The position numbers were made by a program, and so were the translations under genes. A DNA stretch of 64,000 nucleotides from Ferruginibacter sp. (GTDB lineage Bacteria; Bacteroidota; Bacteroidia; Chitinophagales; Chitinophagaceae), in the NCBI GenBank assembly GCA_014379905.1, contig JACMKX010000020.1:1-64000 (forward strand), read 5' to 3'. Shown one piece after another: positions 1 through 6,813 of this stretch; position 1 is the stretch's first letter; each line of letters starts with the position of its first letter. Under the pieces are notes generated by a model. That model made no database searches. It saw only the letters and a program-made list of their open reading frames with translations, and was not told the origin of the DNA.

Positions 1-22
1 ATTTATTATTAAAGTATTATTT

Positions 23-1018
23 TTATTGTTTGTATATTTTAATGGTATAAGGATTAGTTGTACTTCCTGTATCAACTCCAAAAGCAAAACCAAATTGTGA
101 CTCACAAACAAAAAGGTAATTTTTATTGGCATATTGACTAAAACAAATACCAGAGCAATCCCTTAATCCAGTTTGATAATTTGTGTCAGTTCCTGTAGTT
201 GCATTACTTAAAACTATTTTGTGTGTAATACCTTGTGCGCCTGGAACAAATACATCGTTGAAATTGTAAAAAATGCTGTTATTACCTGCCCAAGTCATAC
301 CATCGGCATCTACTTCAACACCGGCGGTATTTACTTGTAGGGATGTAGCTGCTGTACCATCTGCCTTTATAGCAACATAAAATAACTTTTTATTTTGGCT
401 ATAATAAAAGCCATTTGTTTTATTAAAAATCATTCCCCCAAGACCAAATCCACCATCCGTAAAATTGGTGCCATCCGCCCATATTGAAACTACATTTGTT
501 GCAACATCTATTTTAATTATTCTTGCATCCGGGCCTACATCGCCCACAAAAATATTACCGGTATTATCAACGTCAATTGCATTTCCAACAAATTTTGAAG
601 GCATATTCCAAGTTCTTTCTAATGCCCCTGTGTTAATATTATAAGCATTTACTACACCCATTTGATCTACAGCATTAGCAGGATTAAAATCATAAGGTTT
701 GTTTGCGATGCTCACTAACCAGTTCTTGGAAGGAACAATATTTAATCCCCAACCCGCCGTATATGGGCTTATAGGTGCTGTCACGAAACTACTTGTAACT
801 AAATCACTCAATCGGATACGCGTAATTGCACCTGTAAAAAAGTTTGAAGTATATAAAAATCCTTTGTATTCCTTTACATCTTCTGGTGAAGCATTAGTTC
901 CTATTACTATTGAAGAAGGTAAGTCTGGGATAATTTCGTTTTCTTCTTTAGAACAAGAATTCATAAAACCTAATATAGCCAGACCAATAATTGATAATTT
1001 TTTAAAATTTAGTTTCAT
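23..1018 (-). CDS. Secreted lipoprotein with SMP-30/NHL-like beta-propeller
   Basis: A 331-residue protein with a lipoprotein signal: charged start, hydrophobic stretch at residues 8-19 and a lipobox ending at Cys-22 (FMNSC), followed by acidic residues. The rest is built of short repeating beta-rich segments of the type seen in SMP-30/gluconolactonase and NHL propellers (for example NAIDVDNTGNIFVGDVG). It is therefore likely to be an outer-membrane or periplasm-facing lipoprotein. No catalytic residues could be assigned, so an enzymatic role is not claimed. It lies downstream of the NmrA-like gene on the same strand with a 38 bp gap and could be the last gene of that cluster. Confidence 0.7.
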   Translation of the reverse strand: MKLNFKKLSIIGLAILGFMNSCSKEENEIIPDLPSSIVIGTNASPEDVKEYKGFLYTSNFFTGAITRIRLSDLVTSSFVTAPISPYTAGWGLNIVPSKNWLVSIANKPYDFNPANAVDQMGVVNAYNINTGALERTWNMPSKFVGNAIDVDNTGNIFVGDVGPDARIIKIDVATNVVSIWADGTNFTDGGFGLGGMIFNKTNGFYYSQNKKLFYVAIKADGTAATSLQVNTAGVEVDADGMTWAGNNSIFYNFNDVFVPGAQGITHKIVLSNATTGTDTNYQTGLRDCSGICFSQYANKNYLFVCESQFGFAFGVDTGSTTNPYTIKIYKQ

Positions 1019-1032
1019 AATATTTAGTTTTT

Positions 1033-1071
1033 AATTATTGTTTTTAATTATTGTTTTTAATTATTGTTTTT
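1033..1071. repeat. 13-bp tandem repeat, three copies
   Basis: The unit aattattgttttt occurs three times head to tail, and a partial fourth copy (aat) follows. The array covers the last codons and stop codon of the NmrA-like gene, so it encodes the terminal Asn run of that protein and supplies its TAA. Because 13 is not a multiple of three, gain or loss of a unit would change the C-terminus. Confidence 0.85.
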
Positions 1072-1935
1072 AATCCATTCATCTAATGACAAGAATTTAT
1101 CAGAAGCTATACTTTTTGCTAAAGCAATTGATGCTTCGGAGTCTGGACCCATAAAACTATATTTTCCGATATATCCAAACATTGCAGCATACAAGCTTGC
1201 ACCTTCAAAGAATGAAGAAAATATTTCTGCCGGTACTTGTGTAAAGCTGTATTCTTTTCCATTAGCTTTAAATGCTTCTAAAATTTCATTAAAGCTACTT
1301 TGCTGTGCAGCAAGTGAAAGTTTACTACCGTTACCAACTTTTTCAGGTTGTAAAAATGCACCTGTAACTACTTTACCAAGGTCATTAATATCGCCCAAGT
1401 GAATTACCTTTTTGGTAGGGTCAATAGGAAACGTAAAGCCTGTAGTACCATCCTGCTTAGCCATTGGAGCTAATGCGCCTATAAAATTTTGAAAATAAAA
1501 AGGTGCTTGTATAAATGTATAGTATGTAAAACCTGCTTTGGCAACCAATTCATTTGCTTTAGCTTTTCCCGTAAAAAAAGGCACATCAAATTCAGCATTG
1601 CTAATGGATTCTACATTTGGTAATGTACTCCAGATAAAATGTTGTACACCTGCTTCTTTAGCTGCTTTAATAGCATTTTTAACCTGGGAAATTTCATCCT
1701 GTGTTTCCATAAAGTTGGTCACTACAAATACGCCATACGCATTTTTAAAAGCTTCCTTCAATGATTGTACATCATTTAAATCTGCCTGTACTATATCATT
1801 TGCTTTGCCTGAATAATTATCAGCATTACGGGTTACGGCTCTTACATTAAACGAGCTTTGCTCATCTAAAGCATTTACAACAGCTTTGCCTTGCAAACCT
1901 GTTGCACCAATTACTGCAATTGTTTTTTTGTCCAT
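1057..1935 (-). CDS. NmrA-like NAD(P)-binding oxidoreductase
   Basis: 292 residues of the atypical short-chain dehydrogenase family related to NmrA and to NAD(P)H:quinone oxidoreductase QOR2. The Rossmann dinucleotide motif GATGLQG is at residues 10-16, followed by the expected acidic/Arg region (VRAVTRN) and a VFVVTNF strand. Such proteins bind NAD(P)(H) and act either as redox sensors or as reductases; the substrate cannot be read from sequence. It follows two Crp-like regulators on the same strand (102 bp gap), a common arrangement when the regulator controls a small detoxification or redox gene. The C-terminus is formed by a 13 bp tandem repeat. Confidence 0.85.
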   Translation of the reverse strand: MDKKTIAVIGATGLQGKAVVNALDEQSSFNVRAVTRNADNYSGKANDIVQADLNDVQSLKEAFKNAYGVFVVTNFMETQDEISQVKNAIKAAKEAGVQHFIWSTLPNVESISNAEFDVPFFTGKAKANELVAKAGFTYYTFIQAPFYFQNFIGALAPMAKQDGTTGFTFPIDPTKKVIHLGDINDLGKVVTGAFLQPEKVGNGSKLSLAAQQSSFNEILEAFKANGKEYSFTQVPAEIFSSFFEGASLYAAMFGYIGKYSFMGPDSEASIALAKSIASDKFLSLDEWIKNNN

Positions 1936-2036
1936 TTTTGAATTATTTTAAATTTATAATGCAAAGCTGGCGTAAATGTGTTTGGGAGACTTATAAGGTA
2001 GATTAATAAAGAAGCTTAATATAGATTAAGACTTTA

Positions 2037-2618
2037 TTATTTTGAAGCAAGTTCCTTTCTGATTTTACTTAAGAATTCAGGCGTTATACCAAGATAAGAT
2101 GCAATTTGCACGTTAGAAATCCGGTTAAATAAACCTGGATGATTCGCTATAAAATCTACATATCTTTCTTCTGCGGTAGAGCTTATATTTTGGAGTATTC
2201 TTTTCTGTAACTGTATAAAAGCGTTTTCAACCAATACCCTGAACTTTATGTTGAATTTTGGATGATTGGTAAATAAATGTAAAAGGTCTGGTTTGGCAAT
2301 TTGAAAAATTATTGATGGTTCTAAAGCTTCAATATACAGTTCACTTTTCTTTTCAGAATAGAAACTTCCAAGGTCACCAATCCAGCCATCTTCAGTAGAA
2401 AACTGAAGGTTATGTTCATTGCCGTAATTATCAACTTTATACATTTTAAAGCATCCCTGTACAATAAAAGTATAGTGTTTACATATATCTCCTTCTTGTA
2501 GGATAAACTGTTTTCGTTTAATATTTCGTTCAATTATCGCTGATTCTAATGCTGCAATCTCTTGCTGATTTAAGGGCAAATAAGTTGAGAAGTGTTTTAT
2601 AATGGGTTGAGTGTTCAT
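2037..2618 (-). CDS. Crp/Fnr-family transcriptional regulator
   Basis: 193 residues: an N-terminal cyclic-nucleotide-binding-type beta barrel (about residues 20-125, with KQFILQEGD and the strand ending FIVQGCFKMY) and a C-terminal winged helix (ASYLGITPEFLSKIRKEL, about 170-190). The phosphate-binding cassette with the conserved Arg of true cAMP receptors is not evident, so the ligand is unknown. In Bacteroidota such short Crp-like proteins often sit beside the small enzyme gene they regulate, here the NmrA-like gene downstream. A closely similar paralogue lies 17 bp upstream on the same strand. Confidence 0.85.
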   Translation of the reverse strand: MNTQPIIKHFSTYLPLNQQEIAALESAIIERNIKRKQFILQEGDICKHYTFIVQGCFKMYKVDNYGNEHNLQFSTEDGWIGDLGSFYSEKKSELYIEALEPSIIFQIAKPDLLHLFTNHPKFNIKFRVLVENAFIQLQKRILQNISSTAEERYVDFIANHPGLFNRISNVQIASYLGITPEFLSKIRKELASK

Positions 2619-2635
2619 TCCCTAATAATAACATT

Positions 2636-3199
2636 TTACCTGATATTCTTTCTGATTCTGCTGAGCGCATTCGGGGTAATGCCCAATAAAGAAGCTAAAT
2701 TTTTAATAGGCACTTTTTGCATTACTTCAGGGCTTTTCATGTATTCCAGATATCTTTCTTCTGCTGTTAAAACCTGAAAGCTTACAATTTGACCAATCAT
2801 TTGTATAGCCAATGATTCTAAGACCTTTCTCCCAAATTCCTGCCAGATTGGAAACTGCCTGTACAATAATTCCATATCTGTTCTGCTTATGTACTGTAGA
2901 ACAGTATCTTCAATAGCTTCTATATCGAAGCGTGTTGGTTTTTGAAGTATCAGACTCGATATTTCGGTAAAAAATTGATCCTGGAAGACTATCCAAGAGG
3001 TATCTCTTATATCAAATTCTCCATACGAAAAGCGAAACCCTCCTGATATGATAAAAAAGTATTGATTGGCTACTTGTCCTTTCTTCAATACAAACTTTCC
3101 CTTTTTCAAAGTCTGTTCTTTAAACTTTGAAAGAATGATTTGTAAATCGGTTTCTTCTATGGCTACTTTTGATTTTATAAAGTTGGCTAATTGGTGCAT
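2636..3199 (-). CDS. Crp/Fnr-family transcriptional regulator (second, tandem)
   Basis: 187 residues with the same plan as its neighbour: effector-binding barrel (KGKFVLKKGQVANQYFFI at about 33-50) and a C-terminal helix-turn-helix (LASLLGITPNALSRIRKNIR). The recognition helix region LGITPnALSRIRK closely matches LGITPEFLSKIRK of the downstream paralogue, but the effector domains differ a lot, so the two probably sense different signals or form an old duplication. It is first in a minus-strand run that continues through the second regulator, the NmrA-like gene and the lipoprotein. Confidence 0.85.
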   Translation of the reverse strand: MHQLANFIKSKVAIEETDLQIILSKFKEQTLKKGKFVLKKGQVANQYFFIISGGFRFSYGEFDIRDTSWIVFQDQFFTEISSLILQKPTRFDIEAIEDTVLQYISRTDMELLYRQFPIWQEFGRKVLESLAIQMIGQIVSFQVLTAEERYLEYMKSPEVMQKVPIKNLASLLGITPNALSRIRKNIR

Positions 3200-3345
3200 G
3201 CAGGATTTTGGTTTTATTACTTATAGGCTGTTAATTCGGAACCTATTTTCAGTCAGAATACCAACAATAATAAGCATATTAAACAGATTATAGCCTAATT
3301 GGTTGAGATTATTTAACTGGATTTGTCAAATTTTGCAAAAAGAAA

Positions 3346-3351
3346 AGGAGG
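3346..3351 (+). promoter_or_regulatory. Strong Shine-Dalgarno site
   Basis: AGGAGG six bases before the ATG of the 51-codon gene. Full anti-SD matches like this are rare before genes of this chromosome, so the site fits an imported element and fixes the start of the small gene. Confidence 0.7.
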
Positions 3352-3357
3352 TGTGAA

Positions 3358-3513
3358 ATGGAAATGGGTGAGAGTAGAAAAATAACTCCCGAAAAAGCAA
3401 TCAAAATACTGAACAAAAACGGTAAAGTGGCAACCTTGGAACAGGTAAAAGCAATGTTGGAATTCTTACAGTTTCTGGCCGTTATTATAGTTAATCAATA
3501 CCTACGCAGATGA
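3358..3513 (+). CDS. Small conserved-looking protein upstream of serine recombinase
   Basis: A 51-codon gene with a perfect AGGAGG ribosome site. It starts MEMGESRKITPEKAIKIL and ends in NQYLRR; its TGA overlaps the ATG of the recombinase (ATGA), the usual sign of translational coupling. From memory, short proteins with a T/P-E-x-A-x-x-I-L start and an LxxFLxxLAxxxVNQYL end precede large serine recombinases in many Bacteroidota; this should be confirmed by search. The predicted fold is all helical and amphipathic. The reading frame is intact although the recombinase after it is broken. Function unknown; a recombinase accessory or regulator is only inferred. Confidence 0.7.
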   Translation: MEMGESRKITPEKAIKILNKNGKVATLEQVKAMLEFLQFLAVIIVNQYLRR

Positions 3514-3990
3514 AACAAGTCACGTATTTATATATCAGGGTGAGCACCGATGAACAGGCAGATAAAGGCTATTCTCAGATAAATCAGGATGAGATGCTGA
3601 GAAAATTCTGCAGCATCAACAATATTGATGTTCGAAAAGCAATCTTTGAAGACCATTCTGCAAAAACATTCAATCGTCCCCGCTGGAAGGAAAAATTCGA
3701 CCAACTAAACAAATCAGTTAAAGACGAAGAAAAAGCTTACAAGATTAAGTTGTCTGAACTTCAAAAGAAGATTGATACAATAGAAGAAAAATACTTCGCA
3801 CTCAAAAAAATCACAAATACCATGAAGAAAAGTCTGAAATCACCCGATGCTTACAATCATTAAGTATAGGAAGTTCTAACCTTGAAGAAATTGTCTATTA
3901 CACAAAAAATGAAGCAGTTCTACCTCTAAAGGCCAACCCCTTTTTTGAGCAGGTTGCAAGGCTGCAGAGGGTTTTAAGAGATTCTACAAA
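3510..3990 (+). pseudogene. Decayed large serine recombinase (resolvase) remnant
   Basis: The open frame (3510-3863) begins as a serine recombinase catalytic domain: YIRVSTDEQ with nucleophile Ser-12 and Arg-10, then FEDHSAKTFNRPRW at 46-59. After residue about 65 it jumps directly into a Lys/Glu-rich coiled coil (about 70-102) of the kind found near the C-terminus of large serine recombinases; the rest of the catalytic domain and the recombinase/zinc-ribbon domains are absent. A frameshift near 3815-3835 follows, and in the next frame a further stretch including GSSNLEEIVYYTKNEA continues to about 3990. Internal deletion plus frameshift make it non-functional. It lies about 40 bp from tRNA-Pro, suggesting the scar of an integrated element. 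Confidence 0.8.
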
Positions 3991-4028
3991 CGACAAAGGC
4001 ACCATTACTGGTGCCTTGTCTTGTTATG

Positions 4029-4103
4029 TCGGGATGGCAAGATTCGAACTTGCGACCTCCTGGTCCCAAACCAGGCGCGATAACCGGGCTACGCTACATC
4101 CCG
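4029..4103 (-). tRNA. tRNA-Pro (anticodon TGG)
   Basis: The minus strand folds as a complete tRNA: acceptor CGGGATG pairs with CATCCCG, discriminator A, anticodon stem CCTGG/CCAGG enclosing TTTGGGA with anticodon TGG, and a T-arm GCAAG-TTCGAAT-CTTGC. The 3' CCA is not encoded. It is 65 bp from tRNA-Ser on the same strand, probably co-transcribed. Confidence 0.95.
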
Positions 4104-4168
4104 AATGGTAAAAAACTACGTACGAGTTTATTGGGAGCACTCATACAAATGATTTTAAAGATCTGTTG

Positions 4169-4257
4169 CGGAGAGAGTGGGATTCGAACCCACGGTACAG
4201 TGTAACCCGTACGACGATTTAGCAAACCGTTCCTTTCGGCCTCTCAGGCATCTCTCC
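4169..4257 (-). tRNA. tRNA-Ser (anticodon GCT)
   Basis: Minus-strand class II tRNA: acceptor GGAGAGA pairs with TCTCTCC, discriminator G, D-arm GCCTGAGAGGC, anticodon loop TTGCTAA giving GCT, an extended variable arm (GTACGGGTTACACTGTAC), and T-arm GTGGG-TTCGAAT-CCCAC. The CCA end is not encoded. It reads AGC/AGT codons. Confidence 0.95.
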
Positions 4258-4355
4258 TCTTAACACTAGCTGTTAAGGGGCAGCAAAAATACACATCTAA
4301 ACTTTATCACCCAAAACAAAATGAAAAAAGATGGAAAAAATATTTCAATTTAGAT

Positions 4356-4393
4356 TTAAGGTCGACCACTTTGCGTAGGGTGGTCGACCTTAA
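4356..4393. repeat. Perfect 14-bp inverted repeat
   Basis: ttaaggtcgaccac (4356-4369) and gtggtcgaccttaa (4380-4393) form a perfect hairpin around a 10-base loop. It lies between the tRNA pair and the dnaA terminator. It lacks a clear T-run on either side, so it may be a second, bidirectional transcription block or a protein-binding palindrome. Confidence 0.8.
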
Positions 4394-4397
4394 GTTT

Positions 4398-4427
4398 AAA
4401 AAAAAGCCCCGGCAATAATTGCGGGGG
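4398..4427 (-). terminator. Rho-independent terminator of dnaA
   Basis: On the minus strand a GC-rich stem (CCCCCGCAA / TTGCCGGGG, one mismatch, loop TTA) is followed by C and a run of eight T. It starts 25 bases after the dnaA stop codon. Confidence 0.8.
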
Positions 4428-4452
4428 TTATTCATATCAAAATAAATTTTAT

Positions 4453-5886
4453 TTACATTGCTGCCAGCTGTACTTTTTGCTGCAATTCCAACACACTCTC
4501 CTTAAATAAATTATCCGTGTCCATCAGGTCTTTTACCGTTTGGCAACTGTGTATAACAGTAGTGTGATCCCTGCCGCCAAAATGCTCCCCAATGGTCTTT
4601 AAAGAATTTTTTGTAAATGCCTTGCTCAGGAACATAGTGATCTGCCTAGCCTGCACAATTTCACGCTTGCGTGTTTTTTGCAGCAATTTATCATAAGGCA
4701 CATCAAAATACTCGCATACCATTTTTTGAATAGCATCAATGGTGATTTCCTTACTGGAGGATTTTACAAAATTTCTTAGTACTTTTTTAGCCAATTCAAG
4801 GTCTATTTCCCTCTTGTTAAGCGAAGATTGTGCCAACAATGATATCAAAGCGCCCTCCAATTCCCTCACATTACTGTTGATATTGTAGGCAATATACTTA
4901 ACTACTTCACGGGGCATATCCAGCCCGTCAGCCTTCATTTTAGTTTCCAGTATTTCGATCTTGGTATCATAATCAGGCGCCTGTAAATCAGCACTTAAAC
5001 CCCACCTGAAGCGACTCAGCAAACGCTCCTGTACCCCTTCCAGGTCTTTAGGTGATTTATCGCTGGTTAATATGAGTTGTTTACCACTCTGGTGCAGGTG
5101 ATTAAAGATCGAAAAGAATGCATCCTGCGATTTTTCAGCCCTGTTAAAGAACTGGATATCGTCAATGATCAAAACGTCTATTAACTGGTAAAAATGTATG
5201 AAATCGTTGATGGCATTATTACGTCCATGATCAATAAACTGGTTGATGAATTTTTCGGAACTTACATACAACACCACTTTATTGGGATGTTGCCTTTTAA
5301 CATCATTTCCTATGGCTTGTGCAAGGTGCGTTTTACCCAAACCCACACCGCCATAAACTACAAGGGGATTAAAAGAAGTTGCTCCCGGTTTTTCCGCTAC
5401 CGTTTTTCCTGCCCTGCGTGCTACCCTGTTGCAATCACCTTCAATAAACGATTCAAATGTGTAGGCGGAATTCAGCTGCGGATCAATCTGCATCTTTTTT
5501 AAACCCGGTATTACAAACGGGTTCTTTACAGGATTATTTACAACCAGCGGAAAATCCATTTCGTTATTTGAATAAGTTTTATAACCATGACCCGGCACAT
5601 CCATCGTAAGCGGTTTATTTTTACTGTTGCCGCTATCTACCATTATTCTATATTCCAGTCTTGCATCTTTTCCTAACTCTCTTTTCAATGTTTTGGCAAG
5701 AAGAGAAACATAGTGCTCTTCAAGGTACTCATAAAAAAACTGACTTGGTACCTGTATTGTTAATATTTTTTCTTTTAAACCAACCGGCTTTATCGGCTCA
5801 AACCAGGTTTTAAAATGTTGCCATTCTACTATATCCTTTATGATCTCTAAACAGTTCGTCCAAACTTTTTCAAAAGTTTTATCCAT
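4453..5886 (-). CDS. dnaA: Chromosomal replication initiator DnaA
   Basis: DnaA binds DnaA boxes at oriC and melts DNA to start replication. All four domains are visible (numbering from the upstream ATG at 5907): domain I at 8-85, a variable linker, the AAA+ domain with Walker A GGVGLGKT (186-193), Walker B VLIIDD (245-250) and arginine-finger region RLLSRFRWG (about 295-303), and the C-terminal DNA-binding domain with GGRDHTTVIHS. The start is placed at MDKTFEKVW (5886) because family members begin about there; an in-frame ATG at 5907 would add seven residues. It diverges from the DUF3127 gene across an AT-rich gap and ends at a good terminator. Confidence 0.97.
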   Translation of the reverse strand: MDKTFEKVWTNCLEIIKDIVEWQHFKTWFEPIKPVGLKEKILTIQVPSQFFYEYLEEHYVSLLAKTLKRELGKDARLEYRIMVDSGNSKNKPLTMDVPGHGYKTYSNNEMDFPLVVNNPVKNPFVIPGLKKMQIDPQLNSAYTFESFIEGDCNRVARRAGKTVAEKPGATSFNPLVVYGGVGLGKTHLAQAIGNDVKRQHPNKVVLYVSSEKFINQFIDHGRNNAINDFIHFYQLIDVLIIDDIQFFNRAEKSQDAFFSIFNHLHQSGKQLILTSDKSPKDLEGVQERLLSRFRWGLSADLQAPDYDTKIEILETKMKADGLDMPREVVKYIAYNINSNVRELEGALISLLAQSSLNKREIDLELAKKVLRNFVKSSSKEITIDAIQKMVCEYFDVPYDKLLQKTRKREIVQARQITMFLSKAFTKNSLKTIGEHFGGRDHTTVIHSCQTVKDLMDTDNLFKESVLELQQKVQLAAM

Positions 5887-5907
5887 CGTAAATTGGTCCT
5901 TAAGCAA

Positions 5908-6298
5908 GTTATATATAAAGTGAATTTAGTCTCTTTGGGGTTGCGGCCGCTAAAAATCTTCCTTAGGCGATTATTTTTTGGCCGGACAGCGAATATCAAG
6001 ATAATTTGTTGAAAAAAAAATTTTTAATTGATTTGTTTTTTACGGAAGTATCACAGTATAGAATTTGCTCAAAAAAGAATATTTTTTTTACAGATAATTC
6101 AATGACAGCAAGGGTTAGACTTACTTAGATTTTATTTTTATTTTTTTTCAAAAAAAATTTTTTTGTTTCCACATTTATTCACATGTAAAAAAAAGCCACT
6201 GGAACAAACAGCGTGTTTTAATACCCTTTTTTTATTAGTAATATTATGCCGTCAATACCTAAAATAAAATTACTTTTGACTACTAAATTTTTATTTAA
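5908..6298. other. AT-rich divergent gap beside dnaA: candidate oriC
   Basis: No gene fits in these 391 bases. The segment separates divergent transcription (dnaA leftward, DUF3127 gene rightward) and contains several long A/T runs (about 6009-6050 and 6119-6165) able to act as an unwinding element. It carries one DnaA-box-like site, TTATTCACA at 6175-6183, one base from the TTATCCACA consensus. Only one convincing box was found, so origin function is a proposal based on location and composition. Confidence 0.45.
6271..6278 (+). promoter_or_regulatory. Candidate Bacteroidota -7 box of the DUF3127 gene
   Basis: TACTTTTG fits the TAnnTTTG -7 consensus recognised by Bacteroidota primary sigma factor and lies 20 bases before the ATG. 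No good TTTG -33 element is seen at the usual distance. Confidence 0.4.
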
Positions 6299-6691
6299 AT
6301 GAGTTATGAACTTACAGGCAAGCTGGTAGCAAAATACGATACCGTACAACGCACAGAAACTTTCAAAACAAGGGAGTTCGCAGTAGAAAAGTCTGACGAT
6401 ATAAATGGCAGAACCATTTTGAATTATGTAAAATTTCAATCCGTACAGGATAAAACAGGTATTGTAGACCGTGTAAATATTGGCGATGAAATAAAAGTGT
6501 ATTTCAATATCAAAGGCAGTAAGTGGGAAAAAAATGGCGTTACCAACTATATCACCAACCTGGATGCATGGCGCATTGAGCAAATACTGCAGCCCGGCAA
6601 ACAGAGCAGCCCCATCGATAATGAATACATAGAACCATTGGATACCTTTTCATCTACGTCTTCGGATGCGGTAGATGATCTGCCGTTTTAA
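6299..6691 (+). CDS. DUF3127 protein, OB-fold-like with SSB-type acidic tail
   Basis: 130 residues; residues 1-95 match the DUF3127 family by appearance (MSYELTGKLVAKYDTVQRT start, REFAVEK, GDEIKVYFNIKGSKWEKNG, WRIEQI), a Bacteroidota-specific family of unknown function thought to have an OB-like beta barrel. The last 35 residues are low complexity, Ser/Asp-rich and end in DDLPF. That closely resembles the DDDIPF/DDLPF tip with which single-stranded DNA-binding protein recruits replication and repair partners. With dnaA next door, a role at single-stranded DNA is a reasonable inference, not shown. No membrane or export signal. Confidence 0.8.
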   Translation: MSYELTGKLVAKYDTVQRTETFKTREFAVEKSDDINGRTILNYVKFQSVQDKTGIVDRVNIGDEIKVYFNIKGSKWEKNGVTNYITNLDAWRIEQILQPGKQSSPIDNEYIEPLDTFSSTSSDAVDDLPF

Positions 6692-6695
6692 CCAC

Positions 6696-6813
6696 TACCC
6701 CCTAACCCCCTGAAGGGGGAACAGGAACAAAATGATTTTAGCATTTTTCCATAGCAGGAAACACTAATAATATTTAACGATCTTAAAAGTCTCCTTTAGG
6801 GGATTTAGGGGTA
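6696..6813. repeat. Inverted pair of intergenic CCCCTAAA..AGGGG repeats
   Basis: taccccctaaccccctgaag with following gggga (6696-6720) and, in opposite orientation, ctcctttaggggatttaggg (6791-6810) flank the gap between two genes. Similar pieces recur at 25146-25180 and 31181-31200. The second copy runs up to the ATG of the next gene and so forms its ribosome-loading region. Confidence 0.6.

Noticed and set aside
4011..4205. Open frame reading GWQDSNLRPPGPKPG and CGESGIRTHG
   Set aside because: It is the antisense translation of the tRNA-Pro and tRNA-Ser genes; these phrases are well-known artefacts of tRNA sequences.
4549..4557. DnaA-box-like TTATACACA (complement) inside dnaA
   Set aside because: It falls in coding sequence where the codons explain it; only kept as a note for the origin hypothesis.
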